Assembly (NCBI GenBank): GCA_023436945.1 | Contig: JAEZHG010000223.1 | Span: 1 to 11,337 of the forward strand | DNA length: 11,337 nucleotides | Direction: 5' to 3' | DNA from: Pseudomonadota bacterium | Lineage (GTDB): Bacteria > Pseudomonadota > Alphaproteobacteria > Caulobacterales > Caulobacteraceae | In this document: piece by piece, positions 6,917-11,337 of the stretch | Position numbering within the stretch: the first letter of the stretch is position 1 | Layout of the letters: every line of letters begins with the position of its first letter | The notes under the pieces: generated by a model | The model's input: the letters and a program-made list of their open reading frames with translations, nothing else | Told to the model about the DNA's origin: nothing | The model's database searches: none | Program-made: the position numbers and the translations under genes

Positions 6917-7672
6917 ATGAAACAGCCTGCTATTTTCTTCGGGCATGGATCGCCCATGAATGCTCTGGGGGGAGAGTTCGCTGACGGCTGGAAGGCCGTT
7001 GGTCAGGCGCTCGGCAAGCCCAAGGGTGTTGTCATGGTGTCCGCGCACTGGGAAACGCGCGGGTTGGGTGTCACCGCTATGGAGACGCCGGAGACCATCC
7101 ATGACTTCGGTGGATTCCCGGCCGAACTGCACGCCATGCAGTATCCGGCACCGGGCTCGCCTGAACTGGCGGCCCGCGTGGCGGAGCTGACGGGCGCGAC
7201 GCAGACGGACCAGTGGGGACTGGATCACGGCACGTGGTCGGTTCTGGCCCATGTGTGGCCTGATGCCGATGTGCCGGTGGTGCAGTTGTCGCTGAACCGC
7301 GATCTGGATGCGCGGGGCCATTATGAGCTGGCCAAGAAGCTGCGTCCGCTGCGTGACGAGGGCTATGTGATCGCTGGCTCGGGTGACTTTGTTCATAACC
7401 TGCGGGCGTGGAAGCGCGACGGCGGCGAGGCCTATGACTGGGCCAACGACTTCAACGAAGCTGTGAAGTCGGCCTTCGAGCGTGGTGACCACGATGCGCT
7501 GGTCGACTGGGTCAATCTGGCCGAGAACGCACAGTTGTCGGTCCCGACTGACGAGCACTACCTGCCGCTGCTCTATGTGGCGGCACAGCAGGAAGAGGGC
7601 GAGCAGATCGCTTTCTTCAACGATCAGGTCGTTGCCGGTTCGATTTCCATGACCGGAGTGCGGATCGGCTGA
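6917..7672 (+). CDS. ygiD: Extradiol ring-cleavage dioxygenase, LigB/DODA (YgiD) type
   Basis: A 251-residue class III extradiol dioxygenase of the type that opens catechol rings such as DOPA (E. coli YgiD, plant 4,5-DOPA dioxygenase). Visible metal and active-site residues: H10 in FFGHGSPMN, H44 in VSAHWETRG, H104 in GLDHGTWSVL, H160 in GSGDFVHNLR and H214 in PTDEHYLPLL. H10, H44 and H214 correspond to the three metal-binding histidines of the YgiD group; the others line the active site. The length is close to YgiD (about 262). The ATG at 6917 begins MKQPAIFFGHG, the standard family N-terminus, 4 nt after the wrbA stop; it has no good ribosome site, so coupling is likely. The natural substrate is unknown. 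Pairing with a quinone reductase suggests handling of catechols or their oxidised quinones. A strong terminator follows 20 nt after the stop. Confidence 0.92.
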   Translation: MKQPAIFFGHGSPMNALGGEFADGWKAVGQALGKPKGVVMVSAHWETRGLGVTAMETPETIHDFGGFPAELHAMQYPAPGSPELAARVAELTGATQTDQWGLDHGTWSVLAHVWPDADVPVVQLSLNRDLDARGHYELAKKLRPLRDEGYVIAGSGDFVHNLRAWKRDGGEAYDWANDFNEAVKSAFERGDHDALVDWVNLAENAQLSVPTDEHYLPLLYVAAQQEEGEQIAFFNDQVVAGSISMTGVRIG

Positions 7673-7692
7673 TCCTTGCCGTAATCTGAAAG

Positions 7693-7724
7693 AAAAGCCC
7701 CGCAGATCGCTCTGCGGGGCTTTT
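7693..7724. terminator. Bidirectional rho-independent terminator
   Basis: A 14-bp perfect stem (7693-7706 with 7711-7724) closes a TCGC loop. The GC core GCCCCGCAGA is flanked by four A on the left and a T run on the right (7721-7725, then CTT), so it can stop transcripts from both sides. It sits between the convergent ygiD-like gene, which ends at 7672, and the DoxX gene, whose stop codon begins at 7727. Confidence 0.95.
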
Positions 7725-7726
7725 TC

Positions 7727-8107
7727 TTATCGGCGGCGGTCCAGTGCGTAGAGGCCGGGACCAGCGGCGGAGATAAACAGGAAAATGAAGCAGAACAGGA
7801 TCGCCAGCTCACCGCCATTGTTCATGGGGAACACTCCGCGAGGCGCGTGGACCATGAAATAGGCTACGGCCATAAAGCCCGACAGGATGAAGGCCGCAGG
7901 GCGGGTGAACAGGCCGAATATCATCAGCAGTCCGCCCGCGAAGGCGATTGGCCCTGACCAACCCACCAGCGTGTTCAGGTCGATCTGGGCCTTTTGGCCT
8001 GGAAAGCCGAACAGCTTTGACGTGCCGTATTGCAGAAGCACGAGACCCGAGGCGACGCGCAGCGCCGCCAAGCTCAGGTCGTGCCAGTCAAAGGAACGAA
8101 GCGACAT
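7727..8107 (-). CDS. DoxX family membrane protein
   Basis: A 126-residue inner-membrane protein of the DoxX family with four hydrophobic helices at roughly residues 13-30, 50-67, 70-87 and 100-118. Family marks are YGTSKLFGF (27-35) in the first loop, GLFTRPAAF in the third helix entry, and NNGGELAILFCFIFLF followed by GPGLYALD at the end. DoxX relatives are linked to quinol oxidation or thiol/redox control at the membrane, but most, including this type, have no proven role. It is transcribed after the acyl ligase with a 29-nt gap and has its own GGGGA ribosome site about 8 nt before the ATG. The stop codon abuts the shared terminator. Confidence 0.9.
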   Translation of the reverse strand: MSLRSFDWHDLSLAALRVASGLVLLQYGTSKLFGFPGQKAQIDLNTLVGWSGPIAFAGGLLMIFGLFTRPAAFILSGFMAVAYFMVHAPRGVFPMNNGGELAILFCFIFLFISAAGPGLYALDRRR

Positions 8108-8136
8108 CCCGATTTCCCCGAAAGATCAGGCGCTGT

Positions 8137-9681
8137 TTAGGCGCTTTCCACCATCTTCTGCAGGGAAACATAGTCGGTCTTGCCGGTGCCCAGAACAGGG
8201 ATTTCGTCGACCTTGATGATCTTTTTCGGGACCACCAGTTCCGGCGCGCCGTTTTCACGGGCCCACGCGCTGAGTTCGGCAGGCTGTGCGCCGTCGCGGT
8301 CGGTGACCAGCACCAGCTTCTCGCCCTTGCGGGTGTCGGGGATGGCGACCACGGCGTGGCGGTTATCCGGCCACACAGCGCCAGCAATGCCTTCAACTGC
8401 GGTCAGGGAGACCATCTCGCCACCGATTTTGGCGAAGCGCTTGGCGCGACCCTTGATGGTGATGAAGCCCTCGGCATCGACATCGACGATGTCGCCGGTA
8501 TCCAGCCAGCCGTCTTCCAGTTCTTCCCAAGCCAGCGGATCGCCGCTGGTCAGGTAACCGGCCATGACGTTCGGGCCCTTGATGAACAGGCGACCGCCTG
8601 CATCCACGCCCTCGACCGGCTCAAGCTTGTACTCAAGGCCCGGCAGGATTTGGCCGACCGTACCCGGATGGTTGTTACCTGGCTGGTTCACAGCCACGAC
8701 AGGTGCGGCCTCGGTCGCGCCATAGCCTTCCAGCAGTTCAACGTTGCTGAACTTGGATTCGTACAGGGCGCGGGTTTCGTCACGCACACGCTCGGCACCG
8801 CCGACGGCGAACTTCACGGTGGCAAAGTCACCCGGTTCGGCCACGCGGGCATATTGGTTCAGGAAGGTGTCGGTCGCGAACAGCAGTGTGGCGTTCACTT
8901 GCGGCAGCAGGTCGGTGATCTGCTTGGCGTGTAGAGGCGACGGATACTGGAACGCCTTCAGACCTTCCATCAGCGGCAGGATCGCACCTGCCGTCAGGCC
9001 GAAGCAGTGGAAGGTCGGCAGCGGGTTGAACAGCACCCACGACGGATCAAGCGAGATGTGGTCGGCGACCTGACGGGCGTTGGCCACGAGGTTCTGCTGG
9101 GTCAGCATCACACCCTTGGGCGTGCCGAAGCTGCCCGAGGTGAAGAGAATCACGCCCGGATCGGTGGGCTCGGTTTTGACGGCGAAACGCTTGGGCGCAG
9201 CACCGGCGGCCAGACCATAGAGCTTGTCTTTCAGGCCGATGGTCTTGCGCACATCGTCCAGCCAGATGATCTCGGCCACGTCGCCCAGCACCTTGACCAG
9301 ATCTTCCAGAGCAGCCTGCTCGATGAAGCGTTTGGCGGTGAGAATCTTTTTAACGCCCGAGGCCTTGATGGCGGCCTTCAGGTTGGCTTCACCCGAGGTG
9401 AAGTTCAGCATCACCGGAACGCGGCCATGCGTATGCAGCGCGAAGAAGGTGACGACAACGCCCATGGAGGACGGCAGCAGGATAGCCACGCGCTCGCCCT
9501 TTTCGGTCATGCCCGCAATCTTGCGGCCGAGCACGAAGGCTGCGCGGATCAGACCCGTATAGGAAAGCGGGTTACGGTCCTGATCTTCCAGAATCTCCTT
9601 GTCGCCATATTTGGCACGCGCGTCGATCAGACCGTCGATAAGCGTGGTCGTGTACAGCTTGGAATCCAGCGGTTGCCGCAA
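8137..9681 (-). CDS. AMP-dependent acyl ligase, like the acyl-ACP synthetase half of Aas, stand-alone
   Basis: A 514-residue adenylate-forming enzyme that should activate a fatty acid with ATP and pass it to ACP (or CoA). Motifs in order: P-loop TSGSFGTPKG (181-190), PLPTFHCFGLT (220-230), YPSPLH (246-251), EGYGATEAAPVV (318-329), PGTVGQILPGLE (339-350), LDTGDIV (393-399), GRAKRFAKIGGEMVS (411-425) and the catalytic Lys K501 in LGTGKTDY. The YPSPLH, EGYG-TE-APVV and GRAKRFAKI-GEMVSL blocks agree closely, from memory, with the C-terminal synthetase of E. coli Aas rather than with CoA ligases such as FadD. The N-terminal PlsC acyltransferase half of Aas is absent. The start is TTG at 9681, with a perfect GGAGG at a 6-nt spacing; no in-frame ATG or GTG competes nearby. 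It leads a two-gene minus-strand operon with DoxX and is divergent from lipA. Carrier and chain length are not determined by the sequence. Confidence 0.9.
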   Translation of the reverse strand: MRQPLDSKLYTTTLIDGLIDARAKYGDKEILEDQDRNPLSYTGLIRAAFVLGRKIAGMTEKGERVAILLPSSMGVVVTFFALHTHGRVPVMLNFTSGEANLKAAIKASGVKKILTAKRFIEQAALEDLVKVLGDVAEIIWLDDVRKTIGLKDKLYGLAAGAAPKRFAVKTEPTDPGVILFTSGSFGTPKGVMLTQQNLVANARQVADHISLDPSWVLFNPLPTFHCFGLTAGAILPLMEGLKAFQYPSPLHAKQITDLLPQVNATLLFATDTFLNQYARVAEPGDFATVKFAVGGAERVRDETRALYESKFSNVELLEGYGATEAAPVVAVNQPGNNHPGTVGQILPGLEYKLEPVEGVDAGGRLFIKGPNVMAGYLTSGDPLAWEELEDGWLDTGDIVDVDAEGFITIKGRAKRFAKIGGEMVSLTAVEGIAGAVWPDNRHAVVAIPDTRKGEKLVLVTDRDGAQPAELSAWARENGAPELVVPKKIIKVDEIPVLGTGKTDYVSLQKMVESA

Positions 9682-9883
9682 GGCGATCCTCCATAGGGAG
9701 GCCCTGATGACCTCCTTCTTTCCGTTAGGGCGGACTTCATTAGAGATACGAGCCCGTTTTGGAAAGACTCTGAAACGATCCGTGAGGATTGCAATGTTTT
9801 TCCATCAAAACTTTGCACCCGAAACTCGTTGTGAGGTGAGGGGTGCCTTGCCTAATGAGCCCGAAAAGCCGAAATAGCCCCTC
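9682..9883. promoter_or_regulatory. Divergent leader region between acyl ligase and lipA
   Basis: 202 bp that must hold promoters for both directions. I see no -35/-10 pair good enough to name. The ligase side (9682-9720) has two Shine-Dalgarno sequences and an anti-Shine-Dalgarno between them, listed separately. The lipA side has no canonical Shine-Dalgarno before the ATG at 9884. Confidence 0.5.
9688..9715 (-). promoter_or_regulatory. Ligase leader: two GGAGG sites around one CCTCC, possible alternative hairpins
   Basis: Read on the minus strand, GGAGG (9715-9711) is followed by CCTCC (9701-9697) and a second GGAGG (9692-9688), the last being 6 nt from the TTG start. CCTCC can pair with the second site (5 bp, 4-nt loop CTAT), hiding the working ribosome site. 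With flanking bases it can instead pair with the first site: GGAGGTC against GGCCTCC gives 7 bp including one G-U, with a 5-nt loop, which frees the second site. The sequence facts are direct; a switching role is inference. Confidence 0.45.
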
Positions 9884-10846
9884 ATGGTCACCCTGATCGA
9901 CACATTGAAATCGTCTCCGGCGCAACTTCGGCATCCGGAAAAGCAGAACCGCCCCGAATCTCCGGTGCTGCGCAAACCTGACTGGCTGCGCGTAAAGGCA
10001 CCGGGCTCGGGCGAGTATAATGCCACCAAGGCCATTGTGCGCGAGAAGGGTCTGCATACTGTCTGTGAAGAGGCCGCGTGCCCCAACATTGGCGAGTGCT
10101 GGAGCCAGAAGCACGCTACCCTGATGATCATGGGTGATACCTGCACGCGTGCCTGCGCCTTCTGCAATGTGAAGACCGGTCTGCCGCAACCTCTTGATCC
10201 GGAAGAGCCGGGCAAGGTGGGGCTGGCCATCCAGCAGATGGGCCTGAACCACGTGGTCATCACCTCGGTGGACCGTGACGATGTGGCCGACGGCGGTGCT
10301 GCACACTTCGCCGAAGTGGTGCGCCAGATTCGTCTTCAAGCTCCGAACACAACCATTGAAATTCTGACGCCGGACTTCCTTCGCAAGGATGGTGCGGCGG
10401 AGGTGATGATCGACGCCAAGCCGGACGTCTTCAATCACAACCTCGAAACCGTTCCGCGCCTGTATCTCAAGATCCGTCCGGGTGCCCGCTACTTCCACTC
10501 TCTGCGTCTGCTGCAGATGGTCAAGGAACGCGACCCGAACCAGTTCACCAAGTCGGGCATTATGGTCGGCCTTGGCGAGACCAAGGAAGAGGTCATGCAG
10601 GTGATGGACGACATGCGCTCGGCGGGTGTCGACTTCATCACCATCGGCCAGTACCTGCAACCGACCCGCAAGCACGCGGCTATTGACCGTTTCGTAACGC
10701 CGGAAGAGTTCAAGGCCTATGAGGCGATTGCCCGTGCCAAGGGCTTCCTGATGGTGTCGTCGTCGCCGTTGACCCGCTCGTCGCACCACGCCGGTGACGA
10801 CTTCGCCCGTCTGAAAGCGGCGCGAGAAGCGCAACTGCGTCGCTAA
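9884..10846 (+). CDS. lipA: Lipoyl synthase
   Basis: A 320-residue radical SAM enzyme that inserts two sulfur atoms into octanoyl groups on the E2 subunits of 2-oxoacid dehydrogenases and on GcvH, making lipoyl cofactors in the cytosol. Both iron-sulfur clusters are complete: the auxiliary cluster C61, C66 and C72 ([12 protein letters not shown]) with its Ser ligand in the C-terminal RSSHHAG motif (R298-S299-S300), and the radical SAM cluster C87, C91 and C94 (CTRACAFC). Other family blocks are [27 protein letters not shown] and [12 protein letters not shown]. The MVTLIDTLK start matches alphaproteobacterial relatives although no good ribosome site precedes it. The C-terminal motif has His where many LipA have Tyr (RSSYHA), a conservative variation. 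The COQ10-like gene follows after 7 nt, a probable operon. No lipB is in the window. Confidence 0.98.
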   Translation: MVTLIDTLKSSPAQLRHPEKQNRPESPVLRKPDWLRVKAPGSGEYNATKAIVREKGLHTVCEEAACPNIGECWSQKHATLMIMGDTCTRACAFCNVKTGLPQPLDPEEPGKVGLAIQQMGLNHVVITSVDRDDVADGGAAHFAEVVRQIRLQAPNTTIEILTPDFLRKDGAAEVMIDAKPDVFNHNLETVPRLYLKIRPGARYFHSLRLLQMVKERDPNQFTKSGIMVGLGETKEEVMQVMDDMRSAGVDFITIGQYLQPTRKHAAIDRFVTPEEFKAYEAIARAKGFLMVSSSPLTRSSHHAGDDFARLKAAREAQLRR

Positions 10847-10853
10847 TACGCTA

Positions 10854-11306
10854 ATGGCTATCCATCGCGTCACGCGCATACTGCCCTATGCGCCCGATCA
10901 GCTTGCGGCATTGATTGCGGATATCGAAACCTATCCGCAGTTCGTGCCGTGGATCACCTCTATGCGCGTCTGGAACGCGCGCGAGGAGGCCGAGGGTGTT
11001 AGTGTCCGCGATGCCGAGGCCGGTGTCGGCTTCTCTTTCCTGACCGAGAAATTCTCGACCTGGGTGCGTTATGACCGTAACGCCCCGAAGGTCGAGGTCG
11101 GGCTGCTGCGTGGTCCGTTCAAGCACCTGAAGAACCGTTGGGAGTTCTTCCCTCACGAAGACGGCACCCGCCTTGAGTTCATGATCGACTTCGCGTTCAA
11201 ATCGAAGATGCTCGACATGATGCTGCACGCGAACTTCGATCTGGCGGTCCGCAAGCTCATCGAATGTTTCGAGAGCGAGGCGGCACGGAGATACGGGACG
11301 AAATGA
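10854..11306 (+). CDS. ratA: COQ10/RatA-like START-domain protein (ubiquinone-binding)
   Basis: A 150-residue single-domain SRPBCC (polyketide cyclase/START-like) protein. In mitochondria and alphaproteobacteria the COQ10 family is thought to bind ubiquinone and help its use in respiration; E. coli RatA, of the same family, was described as a toxin blocking 70S assembly. Family marks are IADIETYPQFVPWI (residues 21-34), the paired-Arg/Leu LLRGPFKHLKNRWEF stretch, FMIDFAFKSKMLDMM near 109-123 and a C-terminal helix ending FESEAARRYG. It lies 7 nt downstream of lipA, with no clear ribosome site, so coupling is likely. I see no antitoxin gene such as a RnfH-like partner here, and linkage to lipA favours the cofactor role. 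The stop overlaps the next start (ATGA). Confidence 0.93.
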   Translation: MAIHRVTRILPYAPDQLAALIADIETYPQFVPWITSMRVWNAREEAEGVSVRDAEAGVGFSFLTEKFSTWVRYDRNAPKVEVGLLRGPFKHLKNRWEFFPHEDGTRLEFMIDFAFKSKMLDMMLHANFDLAVRKLIECFESEAARRYGTK

Positions 11307-11337
11307 CCTTCGATTTTGACGCGTCCGTGGTCGGTGC
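11303..11337 (+). CDS. Start of a further gene, cut by the window edge
   Basis: An ATG overlaps the stop of the COQ10-like gene as ATGA, and the frame stays open for 11 codons (MTFDFDASVVG) to the window end. The overlap implies that the lipA operon continues. In related genomes a CinA-like gene can follow here, but these residues are too few to identify the product. Confidence 0.5.
   Translation, partial: MTFDFDASVVG

Noticed and set aside
7948..8934. Plus-strand open frame (328 codons) across DoxX and the acyl ligase
   Set aside because: It spans two well-supported minus-strand genes and the gap between them and shows no motifs.
9740..10879. Long minus-strand open frame (379 codons) covering all of lipA
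   Set aside because: It is the antisense of a highly conserved radical SAM gene, is Arg/His rich and has no recognisable domain.
10854..11306. Toxin-antitoxin module
   Set aside because: Only a COQ10/RatA-type START protein is present; no antitoxin-like gene adjoins it.
1..11337. Mobile element, prophage, CRISPR array, tRNA or rRNA gene
   Set aside because: I saw no transposase or integrase, no terminal or regularly spaced repeats, and no tRNA-like or rRNA segments; gaps between genes are too short and already accounted for.

Overview
The window is a GC-rich, gene-dense stretch of an alphaproteobacterial chromosome. The gene content and the lipoyl synthase N-terminus resemble Caulobacter and its relatives. 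That placement comes from remembered family resemblance, not a search. Nothing suggests a phage, plasmid, insertion sequence or CRISPR array. There are eleven complete protein genes, one gene cut at the left edge and the first codons of another at the right edge. No gap between genes exceeds about 200 bases.

Layout. (1) 1-1256, plus strand: the 3' part of a CPA1-type Na+/H+ antiporter. (2) 1245-4660, minus strand: a tightly packed operon read from right to left, holding a GPH/MelB-type sugar:cation symporter, mazG (NTP pyrophosphohydrolase), a DUF1643 protein and a HAD-family phosphatase. The three junctions are TGAATG, an ATGA overlap and TAGGTG, so translational coupling is likely. (3) 4661-4776: a short divergent control region. 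(4) 4777-6231, plus strand: a secreted VanY-type peptidoglycan carboxypeptidase followed 6 nt later by a small HExxH protein of the 'vgr-related' type. (5) 6310-7672, plus strand: wrbA (flavodoxin-like NAD(P)H:quinone oxidoreductase) and, 4 nt later, a YgiD/LigB-type extradiol dioxygenase. A strong bidirectional terminator follows at 7693-7724. (6) 7727-9681, minus strand: an Aas-like AMP-dependent acyl ligase and a DoxX membrane protein. (7) 9682-9883: a divergent leader region with an unusual arrangement of two Shine-Dalgarno sequences around one anti-Shine-Dalgarno sequence. (8) 9884-11337, plus strand: lipA (lipoyl synthase), a COQ10/RatA-like START-domain protein, and an ORF start overlapping it by ATGA.

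How the parts may work together: mazG, DUF1643 and HAD form a plausible nucleotide or phosphate-ester clean-up group. wrbA, the dioxygenase and DoxX all touch quinone/catechol redox chemistry, although DoxX is on the opposite strand. lipA and the COQ10-like gene are both respiratory cofactor genes. The acyl ligase divergent from lipA lacks the PlsC half found in E. coli Aas and could feed acyl-ACP pools. These links are inferences from position. Most of the window is ordinary core and house-cleaning content. I did not find a clearly new defence or mobile system; the most interesting points are the ligase leader, the stand-alone ligase beside lipA, the VanY/HExxH pair and the mazG-DUF1643-HAD operon.
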